In this document: positions 37,311 through 46,081 of the stretch, piece by piece
How positions within the stretch are numbered: position 1 is the first letter of the stretch
Layout of the letters: each line of letters starts with the position of its first letter
Source of the DNA: Fundidesulfovibrio magnetotacticus
GTDB taxonomy: Bacteria > Desulfobacterota > Desulfovibrionia > Desulfovibrionales > Desulfovibrionaceae
Direction: 5' to 3'
NCBI RefSeq assembly: GCF_013019105.1
Contig: NZ_BLTE01000011.1
Span: 62,001-126,000 of the forward strand
Length of the DNA stretch: 64,000 nt
The notes under the pieces: model-generated
Told to the model about the DNA's origin: nothing
Seen by the model: the letters and a program-made list of their open reading frames with translations, nothing else
The model's database searches: none
Program-made: the position numbers and the translations under genes

Positions 37311-39038
37311 ATGAACCATCACGACCGCGAACGCTTCTGGGCCGAGCGCGCCCGCGAACTGGTCCTCTGGAGCGAGCCCTGGACCAGGGCCTGTCCCACT
37401 TCCATGGAGCAGGCCCCCGACTGGTTCGAGGGGGCCTCCCTGGACGTGAGCGCCAACTGCCTGGACCGCCACCTCGCGGCCGGACGCGCCGACGTGCCCG
37501 CGCTCATCTGGCAGGGCGAGCCCGAGGGCGACGCCGTCACGCTCACCTACGCCGGGCTCTCGGCCGAGGTGCGCCGCGCCTCCGTGGTGCTGGCGGGCCT
37601 GGGCGTCTCCAAGGGCGACGTGGTGGGCCTCTCCCTGCCCGCCCTGCCCGAGCTGGTGGTGGCCATGCTGGCCCTGGCGCGTCTGGGCGCGGTGCACCTG
37701 GTGTTCCCGGCCGGGCTCTCCCCGGCGGTGGTCTCGGAGCGTCTGGAGGCCTGCCGGGCCAGGCTCTTCATCACCGCCGACGGCTGCTTCAAGGCCGGGC
37801 GCGCCGTGGCCGTGAGCCAGCCAGACGGCGGCCCGCGCCGCGTGATCGTGCGCCGCACCGGCCAGCCCCTGGAGAACGCCCGCCCCGACGACCTCTGGTG
37901 GAGCGAACTCATGGACGCCCACCCCACGCCGCCCTTTTTGCCCGCCGCCGTGCACGGCGCCCGGGACCCCCTCTTCATCCTGTACACCTCGGGCTCCTCG
38001 GGGCGTCCCAAGGGCGTGGTCCATGCGGCCGGGGGGTTCCTCACGGCCTGCGCCTACTCGGCGCGCCAGGCCTTCGGCGTCGGGCCGGGCATGACCCTGT
38101 GGTGCCTGGCCGAACCGGGATGGATCATGGGGCACGCCTATGCCGTCTACGCCCCCCTGTGCCTGGGCGCGGCCACGCTCCTCTACGAGGGATCGCCCAG
38201 CCACCCCCAGCCAGACCGCCTCTGGCGCATCGCCCAGAAGCACCAGGTGGCCACGCTCATCACCACCCCGGCCGTCACGGGCCAGCTCATGCGCGAGGGC
38301 GAGGCCTGGCCCGCCGCGCGCGACCTGCCCGCCCTGCGGCTGGTGGCCAGCGTGGGCGAGAAGCTCACCCCCGAGAACCGGCGCTGGCTCTCGCGCTGCG
38401 TGGCCAAGGGCCGCGCCCCCGTGGTGGACGCCTGGGGCCAGACCGAAACCGGCGGCGTGCTCATGATCTCGGGCAGCCAGGGCGGGCTCGCCCCGCTCAC
38501 GGGCGTGGACCTGGTCGCCGGGCAGGACCAGCGCCTCGTGCTGGAAAGCCCCTGGCCGGGGCTGGCGCGCTCCCTGGTGGACGGCCAAGCCCTGCCCACC
38601 GCCGGGGGGTACGACACCGGCGACCTGGCCCGGCTCTCCCAGGACGGCAAGATCCTCGTGCTGGGGCGTTCCGAGCTGGCCGGGTGCGAACTGCCCCTGG
38701 TGCACGTGGAGGAGGCCGTGGCCTCCCACCCCGACGTGGCCGAGGCGGCGGCCGTGGGCAGCGGCGGTCAGGTGGTGGTCTACGCCACGCTCAAGGCCGA
38801 GGCCCAGGACCCCCAGGCCGCGCCCGCGGACATCGCGGCCCTGGTGCGCCGCGAACTGCCGGACCAGAGCTTCCCCCTGGACGTGCGCGTGGTGGAGGAG
38901 CTCCCCAAGACCCGCTCCGGCAAGATCGCCCGCCACGCCCTGCGCCAGGCCGCCGAGGGCCGCGCGGGCGACGTGTCCGGGCTGGCCGATCCCTCCGTGA
39001 TGACGCAACTTCTCGGCGGAACGGACGGCCTTTTTTGA
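37311..39038 (+). CDS. AMP-forming acyl-CoA synthetase (acetyl-CoA synthetase-like)
   Basis: This 575-residue enzyme makes an acyl-AMP and then the CoA thioester. It has the P-loop FILYTSGSSGRPKGVVHAAG, the A5 region VVDAWGQTETGGV, GYDTGDLARLSQDGK, and the catalytic A10 lysine K538 in LPKTRSGKIAR, the residue acetylated by Pat-type enzymes. It is shorter than Acs (~650 aa), and its A8 hinge reads GRSELAGCELPLVHVEEAV in place of the usual GR-DD-IK-SG-R pattern. The acyl substrate is therefore uncertain: acetate, propionate or another short acid. It is divergent from the Pat gene; the 112-nt gap should hold both promoters. Confidence 0.85.
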   Translation: MNHHDRERFWAERARELVLWSEPWTRACPTSMEQAPDWFEGASLDVSANCLDRHLAAGRADVPALIWQGEPEGDAVTLTYAGLSAEVRRASVVLAGLGVSKGDVVGLSLPALPELVVAMLALARLGAVHLVFPAGLSPAVVSERLEACRARLFITADGCFKAGRAVAVSQPDGGPRRVIVRRTGQPLENARPDDLWWSELMDAHPTPPFLPAAVHGARDPLFILYTSGSSGRPKGVVHAAGGFLTACAYSARQAFGVGPGMTLWCLAEPGWIMGHAYAVYAPLCLGAATLLYEGSPSHPQPDRLWRIAQKHQVATLITTPAVTGQLMREGEAWPAARDLPALRLVASVGEKLTPENRRWLSRCVAKGRAPVVDAWGQTETGGVLMISGSQGGLAPLTGVDLVAGQDQRLVLESPWPGLARSLVDGQALPTAGGYDTGDLARLSQDGKILVLGRSELAGCELPLVHVEEAVASHPDVAEAAAVGSGGQVVVYATLKAEAQDPQAAPADIAALVRRELPDQSFPLDVRVVEELPKTRSGKIARHALRQAAEGRAGDVSGLADPSVMTQLLGGTDGLF

Positions 39039-39118
39039 GGGGCGCTCGCGAAGTCCTTGACATGGCCGGAACAAGGCATAGATAGCTGGGCGTCCGCAAC
39101 GGACGGCGGAGGCATGCC

Positions 39119-39955
39119 TTGATCCTCGTTCTCGTCGTGTCGTTTCTTGCCGTGCTTCTCTCTCCCGAGGAGGCCTTCGCGTGGGGCCCCGGCGTGCACA
39201 CCGCCGCGGCGCGCTTCGTGCTGGCCAACCTGGACCTGTTGCCCCAGGCGGCGGCCGCCGTCATCTCCCAGCATCCGCGCACCTTCCTCTACGGCTGCCT
39301 CTCGGCCGACTTCTTCGTGGGCAAGGGCGTCTCCGTGAAGCCCGGGCACAGCCACAACTGGCAGAGCGCACAGAGCCTGCTGGACGCGGCCCGCACGCGC
39401 CAGCTCAAGGCCCACGCCCTGGGCTACCTCTCCCATCTGGCCGCCGACGTGGTGGCCCACAACCTCTACGTGCCCCAGGTGATCGCCCGCACGGCACTGC
39501 ACAACAACCTGGCCCACGTCTACGTGGAGATGCAGGCCGACTCGCGCCTCACCGGCGGGCTGGGCCGCGCGGGCAAGCTCTCGCGCCCCTCCCAGAAGCT
39601 GGTGGACAAGAGCCTCGTGGAAACCCTGCGCAAGAACCCTCTGGCCTACGTCTGCCGCAAGGGCGTGTTCCAGGGCAGCGCCCGCCTGGGAGGCCTGCGC
39701 GGCTGGCACCGCTCCCTGCGCTTCGCCCAGCGCGTGATGCCCCTGCCCGACGAGGCCTGCAGCCTGGAGGGCATGTTCGAGCTGTCGCTGCGCTCCGTGC
39801 TGGAGGTCCTGCGCGACCCGCGCGGGGCCGCGCTCCTGGACTTCGACCCCATCGGCAGCCGCAACCTGGCCCTGGCCCGGCGCGGCCAGTCCCCGGAGCC
39901 CCTGCCCCTGCGCCTTCCCTCCCTGCCCAGCCCCGTCCTGCAGGACGTGGCCTAG
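39119..39955 (+). CDS. Zinc-dependent phospholipase C-like secreted protein
   Basis: This 278-residue protein starts at TTG 39119 (GGAGG 7 nt upstream; the ATG at 39114 is blocked by TGA). The signal peptide would be cut after AFA, leaving Trp22 as the new N-terminus. In zinc phospholipase C enzymes the N-terminal Trp ligates zinc, and here it is followed by GPGVH and later by FLYGCLSADFFVGKG and GYLSHLAADVVAHN, with His and Asp in the expected zinc pattern. It is probably periplasmic and could hydrolyse phospholipids. The activity is unproven. Confidence 0.8.
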   Translation: MILVLVVSFLAVLLSPEEAFAWGPGVHTAAARFVLANLDLLPQAAAAVISQHPRTFLYGCLSADFFVGKGVSVKPGHSHNWQSAQSLLDAARTRQLKAHALGYLSHLAADVVAHNLYVPQVIARTALHNNLAHVYVEMQADSRLTGGLGRAGKLSRPSQKLVDKSLVETLRKNPLAYVCRKGVFQGSARLGGLRGWHRSLRFAQRVMPLPDEACSLEGMFELSLRSVLEVLRDPRGAALLDFDPIGSRNLALARRGQSPEPLPLRLPSLPSPVLQDVA

Positions 39956-39959
39956 CCCC

Positions 39960-40874
39960 GTGGAGCGCCCGGCGGCCCGCGTCTTCAGGCCCGGCGGGCT
40001 TGAGGGCGTGGAGTGCCTGGCGGCCAGGGGGCTCAAGGTCCGCTTCGCGCGCCATTTCCACGAGGGTTACGCCGTGGGCGTGGTGGAGGAGGGCGCATTG
40101 GGCTTTCGCTACCTGGGCCGCTCCTGCCTGGCCCGGGCGGGGCTGGTGAACCTCACGGCCCCGGGCGAGGTCCACGACGGACGCCCCGCCTGCGACGCGG
40201 GCTGGACCTACCGCATGTTCTACCTGGAGCCCCGAGTGCTGGCGGAGGTGGCCGCCGAACTGGACGAGGGCGCGGGCCGCCTGCCGGAGTTCGCCTCCGG
40301 TGTGCTGGACGACCCCACCCTGGCCGGTGGCCTGGCCGCCCTGCACCGCGACCTGGAGGCCGGGGCCGCCACGCTCCTGGAGCGCCAGGAGCGCCTTCGC
40401 GCGCTGTTGGCGGTCTGGATCGCCCGGCACGCCGAGCCCGGCCCCGCCCCGGCTCTGGCCCCGGGAACGCGATCGGGAACGGCATTGGCGGTCGCGCCGG
40501 TTCCGGGCCAAGGACCGATTCCTGCCCGGCAAAGCCGGGGGCGCGAGCCTGGGGCCGTGGCACGGGCCAGGGACTTTCTGCGCGAACGCGCCGCGCGCCC
40601 CGTGTCCCTGGAGGAACTCGCGCGCGAGGCCGGGCTCTCGCCCTGGCGTCTCACCCGGGCCTTCACCAGCGCCGTGGGCATCGCTCCCCACGCCTACCAG
40701 CTCCAACTGCGCGTGGATCAGGCGCGTGGCCTGCTGGCGCGTGGCGAGCCCATCGCCAACGTGGCCCAGGCCTGCGGATTCTGCGACCAGAGCCACCTGA
40801 ACCGGGCCTTCAAGCGCTTCACCGGCCTCACCCCGGGCCAGTACGCCCAAGGCTTCGCCCGCCCGGCCCGTTGA
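39960..40874 (+). CDS. AraC-family transcriptional regulator
   Basis: This 304-residue protein has an N-terminal cupin-like ligand domain (RHFHEGYAVGVVEEGAL, VNLTAPGEVHDGRP) and a C-terminal pair of helix-turn-helix units (SLEELAREAGLSPWRLTRAFTSAVG; IANVAQACGFCDQSHLNRAFKRFTGLTPGQY). Between them is a Pro/Ala-rich linker (~165-200) longer than usual. The start is GTG 39960, 4 nt after the phospholipase-like gene. AraC proteins of this type often control a neighbouring exporter, here perhaps the DMT transporter at 41107. Confidence 0.9.
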   Translation: MERPAARVFRPGGLEGVECLAARGLKVRFARHFHEGYAVGVVEEGALGFRYLGRSCLARAGLVNLTAPGEVHDGRPACDAGWTYRMFYLEPRVLAEVAAELDEGAGRLPEFASGVLDDPTLAGGLAALHRDLEAGAATLLERQERLRALLAVWIARHAEPGPAPALAPGTRSGTALAVAPVPGQGPIPARQSRGREPGAVARARDFLRERAARPVSLEELAREAGLSPWRLTRAFTSAVGIAPHAYQLQLRVDQARGLLARGEPIANVAQACGFCDQSHLNRAFKRFTGLTPGQYAQGFARPAR

Positions 40875-41106
40875 GGGCGCGGGACCATCGGCGGAGAACC
40901 CGGCCCGCCTGGAACCGCCGGGTCTGATCGTCATGGGACACGGACTGTCTCGGGGGCCGCACCGTCACCGGTCGATCTCCGGCGCGTCCCGGGGGTGATG
41001 CGCCAGAGGCAAGATCGTCCAAGACCCCCGTACGCCTTCCGGGGCATGACCCCTCGCGCGCGCCTCCAGCAGGGAGCGGGCGACCATTCATCAGCGAGGT
41101 GTTTCC

Positions 41107-42018
41107 GTGAGGTCTTCGGTGCAACAAGGCGCGAGCCTGCGCCCGGTGCTGGACATGTCCCTGGCCATGGTCCTGGTCGGGGCCACGGCCCCCCTGGGCG
41201 AGCTGGCCCTGCGGGGCATCCCCCTTTTCGTGGTCCTGGCGGCCAGGCTCTTCCTGGCCGGGGCGGCCCTTTGGCTCCTGGACCGGGCGCGGCGGACGGG
41301 GGCCTCACTCCCGTACCCGCCGGTGCGGCTCTCCCCCCGTCACTGGGCCGTGTTGGGCTTTCAGGCCCTGTGCGGCGTGGTGGTCTTCAACTGCTGCCTC
41401 TGGCTGGGCATGGAGACCGCGGGACCGGCGGCAGCCGGGGTCTTCACCAGCGCCACACCGGCTGTGATGGTGCTCCTGGGCGCGGTTTTCTTCCGGGAAC
41501 GACCCTCGGGGCGCGCCCTGGCAGGGGTGGTCCTGGCCGTGGCCGGGGTGCTGGCCGCGCGAGGCGGGGAGGCCGGCCCCTGGCGTCCCGCGCCGGCGGA
41601 TCTCTGGCTGCTGGCGGCCGTGGCCGGGGAGTCGCTGTTTCTCCTGGCCCTCAAGTGGCTGCCCCGGGAGCTCTCGCCCCTGGACGCGGCCCGGCGCGTC
41701 ACCTGGCTGGGGCTGGCCTGGGTGTTGCCGCTGGCCTTCGTCCAGGCCGGGGACCTCCGCCCCGGGCAGGTGGGGGCCTCGGCCTGGCTGGCCGTGGCGG
41801 TGCTGGGGGTGCTGGTGACGGCCGGGGGCTATGTGCTGTGGTTTCGCGGAGTGGGGCGCTCCAGGCCCAGCCAGGCCGCCGCCGTGACGGGCCTGCTGCC
41901 CGTGAGCGCCGTGCTCTGCGCCTGGGCGCTCACGGGGGAGACGCCCGAAGCGTCCCAACTGGCCGGGTGCCTGGCCGTGGGGGCGGGCATCCTGCTGGCC
42001 TCGCCGCGAGGAGGGTGA
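41107..42018 (+). CDS. EamA/DMT-family transporter
   Basis: This 303-residue inner-membrane protein has 10 predicted helices in two EamA repeats (ATAPLGELALRG early; AWLAVAVLGVLVTAGGYVLWFRGVGRSRPSQAA late). Such carriers export or take up amino acids, nucleosides or metabolites; the substrate is unknown. The start is GTG 41107 or GTG 41119; ATG 41154 is a shorter alternative just before the first helix. The 232-nt upstream gap after the AraC gene is open enough for a regulated promoter, but I see no clear operator. Confidence 0.88.
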   Translation: MRSSVQQGASLRPVLDMSLAMVLVGATAPLGELALRGIPLFVVLAARLFLAGAALWLLDRARRTGASLPYPPVRLSPRHWAVLGFQALCGVVVFNCCLWLGMETAGPAAAGVFTSATPAVMVLLGAVFFRERPSGRALAGVVLAVAGVLAARGGEAGPWRPAPADLWLLAAVAGESLFLLALKWLPRELSPLDAARRVTWLGLAWVLPLAFVQAGDLRPGQVGASAWLAVAVLGVLVTAGGYVLWFRGVGRSRPSQAAAVTGLLPVSAVLCAWALTGETPEASQLAGCLAVGAGILLASPRGG

Positions 42019-42019
42019 C

Positions 42020-42054
42020 GCCTCCCGCGCGCGGCTTCGGCCCGGCCGGGAGGC
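42020..42054. terminator. Candidate bidirectional hairpin between convergent genes
   Basis: GCCTCCCG (42020-42027) and CGGGAGGC (42047-42054) form a perfect 8-bp stem between the DMT transporter and the small minus-strand gene. There is no U tract, so the call is tentative. Confidence 0.35.
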
Positions 42055-42072
42055 AGTCGGAGCGGGGGCGCT

Positions 42073-42423
42073 TCAGTCCCTGGGCAGTTCCTGGCTCTGC
42101 ATCTTGTGCACGGCCGCCCAGGTGGCGAACATCACGCGCAGGTAGTCCGCCGAGGCCTCGGATTCGGCCATGGCGTCCTTGAAGGAGTTGTAGTCCAGGC
42201 TCAGGGCCTCTTCGGCGAGGATGCGCGCGAAGGTCTCGCGGGGGATCTGGATGCGGTAGCGGTAGTCGGACTCGGAGAACGTGAGGATGTCCGCCGTCAC
42301 GTCGTGGCGGGCCATCATCCGTTCCAGGTGCTCGATCTTGCGGGCGCGCACCGCCACCTCGCCGGGCTGGCAGAAGCGCGTGGCCGCGATGGAAAAAAAG
42401 CCGTCTCTGGTGAAGATCCACAT
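42073..42423 (-). CDS. Conserved hypothetical protein, 116 aa
   Basis: The protein begins MWIFTRDGFFSIAATRFCQPG and continues with VRARKIEHLERMM, RIQIPRETFARILAEEALSLDYNSFKD and a helical tail. The opening and the (R/K)IEHLE segment recall a widespread family of ~100-120-residue uncharacterised proteins. The first strand and the RYRIQIPRETF block suggest an alpha-beta fold without membrane segments. It is the last gene of the minus-strand run that begins with the radical SAM-SDR fusion, but is separated from the preceding glycosyltransferase by 123 nt. Confidence 0.7.
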   Translation of the reverse strand: MWIFTRDGFFSIAATRFCQPGEVAVRARKIEHLERMMARHDVTADILTFSESDYRYRIQIPRETFARILAEEALSLDYNSFKDAMAESEASADYLRVMFATWAAVHKMQSQELPRD

Positions 42424-42546
42424 GCTCGACGCTCCCGTGTGCCGGGCGGCGGGGACGGACCGCAGGCAGGACGGCGGATGCCGCCCTTCACGTCGTATTA
42501 TCCCATGCGCACCGCTCCGGCAAGCGTCGGCGCGGAAACAGGCGGT

Positions 42547-43728
42547 TCAGCCGACGCGCTCCAGTTCCGCGCGGGCGATGGCTTCCCAGTCGAAGCGCGC
42601 CGACACGGCGGCCGCCTCCTCCACCAGCCGGGCGCGGCGTTCGCCGCCCTCCAGCAGGGTCAGCACCCGGGAGGCGAACCCGGCCACGTCGCCCTGGAGC
42701 ACGCGGTCCATGCCCCCGGTGAAGATTTCGTCGTAGATGGGCAGGTCGTAGGCCACCACCGGCAGGCCGCAGGCCATGGCCTCCACGGCCACCTGCCCGA
42801 AGCTCTCGTAGTGGCTGGGCATGCAGAAGCATCCGGCGTTCTTGAGCAGACGCACCTTCTCCGCCCCCTGGCGGAAGCCCAGCAGGTCCACGTTGGCCGA
42901 AAGCCCTGCCGCCGCGATTTCGGCCTGGAGGCGGCGGAACCAGTCGTCCCCGCCGCCGCCGATGATCCCCAGCCGCGCCCCGGGGCGCGCGTCGCACACC
43001 GCGCGCCAGATCTTCACCAGGTCGAAGAGGCCCTTCTGGGGATGCAGGCGGCCCAGGAAGATGCCGTCGTAGCGCGGCGTCTCCGGCGTCACCTCCACGG
43101 AGGTGAACTCGCCCATGTCCACGCCCATGGTCACCACCTGCACGGCCTCGGGCGCGACGCCCCGGGCCAGCAGCGTGTCGCGGTCCAGGGAGTTGAGCAC
43201 CAGCATGCGTCCGCCGAAGGCCCTCGTGAGCGCCAGCGCCAACATCTGCGTGGACCAGTAGAGCAGCCCGCGCACCGTGGGCACGCGCCAGCGGGGGCGG
43301 AACATGTTCTCGTAGCCCCGGAACGGATTGGGCGCGATGAGGAACACGCACACCGTGAGCCGGGCCTCGGGGTTTCTCAACTTGGCCAGCAGGGCCGGCA
43401 GGAGGTCCACCAGGAAGTCGGAGGGGGCGTAGATGGCGTCCATGCCCTTGGGATAGCTTACGAACAAACAGCGGAAGAGTCGCCACAGGTACGTGCGCAG
43501 CACGTTGCCCAGGCTGTCCGACTCGTCCTCGAAAGGCTCGGGGAACACGCGGTAGTCCATGCCCCGCACGTTCTGGGACTCGAACACGCCGATCTGACGC
43601 CTGGGCAGCATCACCACCAGCTCCTGGCCCCAGGCCAGCCAGCGTCTGGCGATCTCCGAAAAGCGGACCTCGCTGCCGTCGCGGTTCTTGGTGTTCACGC
43701 GGCCCATGGCCGGAATGAAAATGCGCAT
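42547..43728 (-). CDS. Glycosyltransferase family 4
   Basis: This 393-residue GT-B enzyme starts at ATG 43728; the longer frame into the repeat region is rejected. The N-terminal MRIFIPAMGRVNTKNRDGSE is followed by a C-terminal nucleotide-sugar half with DGIFLGRLHPQKGLFDLVKIW, LGIIGGGGDDWFR, and the E-x7-E region PSHYESFGQVAVEAMACGLPVVAYD. It likely adds a sugar in a surface glycan. It follows repeat copy B and the EamA-type gene on the same strand. The ATG has no strong ribosome site. Confidence 0.88.
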   Translation of the reverse strand: MRIFIPAMGRVNTKNRDGSEVRFSEIARRWLAWGQELVVMLPRRQIGVFESQNVRGMDYRVFPEPFEDESDSLGNVLRTYLWRLFRCLFVSYPKGMDAIYAPSDFLVDLLPALLAKLRNPEARLTVCVFLIAPNPFRGYENMFRPRWRVPTVRGLLYWSTQMLALALTRAFGGRMLVLNSLDRDTLLARGVAPEAVQVVTMGVDMGEFTSVEVTPETPRYDGIFLGRLHPQKGLFDLVKIWRAVCDARPGARLGIIGGGGDDWFRRLQAEIAAAGLSANVDLLGFRQGAEKVRLLKNAGCFCMPSHYESFGQVAVEAMACGLPVVAYDLPIYDEIFTGGMDRVLQGDVAGFASRVLTLLEGGERRARLVEEAAAVSARFDWEAIARAELERVG

Positions 43729-43784
43729 AAGAGTAAGATGCCTCCGGCGGCCAAAGAGGAAACTTTTTGAAAAAAGTTTCCTCT

Positions 43785-43910
43785 GCTTGATGGCAAACCC
43801 CGAAGACGGGGTTTGTGAAATTCGCTTACGGGCGGCAAAGCCGCCCTGCTCCGGGCTGCGCTGCGCGCAGGACTGCCGAGAAAGTCGCAAAGCCGACTTT
43901 GTCGGCAGCC
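43785..43910 (+). repeat. Dispersed hairpin repeat, copy B
   Basis: The same chain of hairpins as at 26821-26947 (reverse) and 62801-62925: AAACCCCG...CGGGGTTT, GGGCGGCAAAGCCGCCC, CTGCGCTGCGCGCAG-like, then CTGCCGA (43873-43879) / TCGGCAG (43902-43908) with an inner AAAGTCG / CGACTTT. It is nested between two related AT-rich hairpins (a 13-bp stem at 43756-43768/43771-43783 and AGGAAAC...GTTTCCT at 43913-43936) and within a copy of the block ATGCCTCCGGCGGCCAAAG (43738-43756) ... CTCTGGACTC. It lies between the EamA-type gene and the glycosyltransferase gene. Confidence 0.85.
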
Positions 43911-43993
43911 TCAGGAAACATTTAAAAAAGTTTCCTCTCTGGACTCTCCTTCAAAAACTTTTGGTGAGCTTCGCAGGGTTTATCGGCGCTGTT

Positions 43994-44890
43994 TCAGCGA
44001 TGCGGGAAAACCCCCGAGCGCAATCTGCCGAGAAGTCGCAGGTCCGGCAGCACCACCACGGCCAGCCCGGCCAGGATCAGCCCCATGCCCGTCAGCCGCT
44101 GCGGCCCGAACGTCTCGCCCAGCGCCAGCCAGGCGCACGCCGCCCCGAACACCGGGATGAGCAGCGAGAACGGGGCCACCGTGCCCGCCGGATAGCGCTT
44201 CAAGAGCGCCCCCCAGCCGCCGTAGCCGATGAACGTCGCGAACACCGTCAGATAGACCACAGACCCCACGCCGGTCCAGTTCAGATGCGTCAGCGCCCCG
44301 CCGATGCGCTCCGGCCCCTCGAAAACCCAGGAGAGCGCCAGCAGCGGGACCGGCGGGATGAGCGACAGCCACGCGATGAGCCCCAGCATGTCCGCCCGCC
44401 CCGCCCCGCGCATGAGGATGTTCCCCGTGGACCAGCAGAACGCCGCCGCCAGCAGCAGCCCGAACCCGGCGGGCGTCACGCCCCCCGTGCCGGCCGTGAT
44501 CCCGATGAGCCCTAGCCCCGCAAGGGCCACCAGCGTGCCCAGCCCCTGCACCCGGCGCGGCCGCTCCCCCAGCGTGAGGGCCGCCAGGAGGATGGTGAAG
44601 AACACCTGCGACTGGAGCACCACCGAGGCCACCCCGGGCGGCATGCCCACCGCCATGCCCAGGAACAGCAGGCTGAACTGCCCCACGAACCACGCCAGCC
44701 CAAGGGCGATCATGCGGCCCCAGCCGATGTCGGGCCTGGGCAGGAAAAGCGCGGGCAAGGCCGCCAGCACGAAGCGCAACGCCGCCAGCAGCAGGGGCGG
44801 GAAGGAATCGAGCCCCAGGCGGATCACCACGAAGTTGGCCCCCCACAGGAGCGTGACCACCAGGGCCAGAAGGACGTGACGCGGCTGCAT
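43994..44890 (-). CDS. EamA/DMT-family transporter
   Basis: This 298-residue carrier has 10 transmembrane helices in two EamA halves (HVLLALVVTLLWGANFVVIRLGL first; GTVAPFSLLIPVFGAACAWLALGETF last). It is similar to RhaT-like exporters. The gene starts 21 nt after the stop of the glycosyltransferase gene at 44912, so it belongs to the same minus-strand operon. The substrate is unknown and may be unrelated to the glycan. Confidence 0.9.
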   Translation of the reverse strand: MQPRHVLLALVVTLLWGANFVVIRLGLDSFPPLLLAALRFVLAALPALFLPRPDIGWGRMIALGLAWFVGQFSLLFLGMAVGMPPGVASVVLQSQVFFTILLAALTLGERPRRVQGLGTLVALAGLGLIGITAGTGGVTPAGFGLLLAAAFCWSTGNILMRGAGRADMLGLIAWLSLIPPVPLLALSWVFEGPERIGGALTHLNWTGVGSVVYLTVFATFIGYGGWGALLKRYPAGTVAPFSLLIPVFGAACAWLALGETFGPQRLTGMGLILAGLAVVVLPDLRLLGRLRSGVFPHR

Positions 44891-44911
44891 GGCGTCGGGG
44901 CCGGGGCGGCG

Positions 44912-46081
44912 CTACCTCAGGGCCTTCTCGTAGACGCCCTCCAGCTTGGCGGCCACGGCGTCCCAGTTGAGGGTGGTCTCCACCAGCCCGCGGGCGTTGG
45001 CGCGCACGGCCTCGCGGCCTCCGATGTCGGTAAGCGACCGGACAATCTGGTCGCCGAACGCATCGGAATCCTTGGCGGGTGCGGCGTAGCCGCACTGGTA
45101 GTCCCGCAGGTAGCGTTCGATCTCGCCCACGGCGTTGGAGACGATGGGCACCCCCGAGCTGAGGTAGTCCCCGAAGCGGATGGGGAAGCGGGCCTTCTCG
45201 ATGGGGTCGTCGTCCATGGGCAGCAGCAGGGCGTCGGAAGCGGCCATGTAGGCGGGCACCTCGGAGGGGGGTTTCTCGCCCAGGCGCAGGATGTCCCCTC
45301 CGGCGCGTTCAAGATACGCTTCAAGGCGTTTCTCGAAACTTTCCGGGATGTGCATCTTGCCCAGGAAGGCCAGCTTGAGCCCGGGCGTCTGGGCGCGGGC
45401 GCGCTCGTAGGCGTCGAGCATCAGGAAGAGCGACTCGGTGTAGGTGTGGCCCATGGAGAGGGCCAGGGGCGATCCCTCGGGCAGGCCCAACCTGCGGCGC
45501 GCCTCGTCCCGGGAAAGGGGCGAGGGGGCCATGGTGGGGCAGTTGGGGATGTCGTGGATGCGCTCGCCCGGCACGCCTGCCGCGCGGAAGCTCTCCATGA
45601 GCAGGGCGCTGGCGGCCGTGCACTGGCGGGCGTAGGCCGGGAGCCTGTCGTTGAACCAGCCCACAACGCGTTGGTAGGGGCCGGGGTGCTGGTTGGCGAA
45701 GCCGCCTTTCCAGAGGTCGTCGTGGTCCAGCACCAGGCGCACGTCGCGGCGCGCGCAGGCGGCTGCCAGGGCGGGCACGCCGATGGGGTGCAGGGGGAAG
45801 GCGAAGGCGTGCAGGATCTGTTGGCGCATGCCCAACACGTAGGCCGTGTTCAGGACCATGCGCAGGGTGTGCAGGGTGTGGAACCCGCCGAGGCGCTTCT
45901 TGGGCCAGAAGATGGTGGTGAGCCCGCCCTCGGTGCGCCGCCGCACCTTAAGGGTGTCTTCCTTGCTGGCGCACAGGAGCGTCACCTTGTGGCCGCGCCG
46001 CGTGAGGCCCCGGGCCAGGTGAAGGCAGCGGAAGTAGGTGCCGTAGTTCTCGACGTTGTGGTTGAGAAAAAGGATGTCCAT
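44912..46081 (-). CDS. Glycosyltransferase family 4
   Basis: This 389-residue GT-B enzyme begins MDILFLNHNVENYGTYFRCLHLARGL (acceptor half) and has LKLAFLGKMH, and the donor-side region DALLLPMDDDPIEKARFPIRFGDYLSSGVPIVSNAVGE. Its ATG 46081 overlaps the stop of the radical SAM-SDR gene (TAATG), giving tight coupling. It probably uses the product of the preceding enzyme or acts in the same glycan or glycolipid pathway. The LDHDDLWKGG segment is typical of group 1 enzymes of this branch. Confidence 0.88.
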   Translation of the reverse strand: MDILFLNHNVENYGTYFRCLHLARGLTRRGHKVTLLCASKEDTLKVRRRTEGGLTTIFWPKKRLGGFHTLHTLRMVLNTAYVLGMRQQILHAFAFPLHPIGVPALAAACARRDVRLVLDHDDLWKGGFANQHPGPYQRVVGWFNDRLPAYARQCTAASALLMESFRAAGVPGERIHDIPNCPTMAPSPLSRDEARRRLGLPEGSPLALSMGHTYTESLFLMLDAYERARAQTPGLKLAFLGKMHIPESFEKRLEAYLERAGGDILRLGEKPPSEVPAYMAASDALLLPMDDDPIEKARFPIRFGDYLSSGVPIVSNAVGEIERYLRDYQCGYAAPAKDSDAFGDQIVRSLTDIGGREAVRANARGLVETTLNWDAVAAKLEGVYEKALR

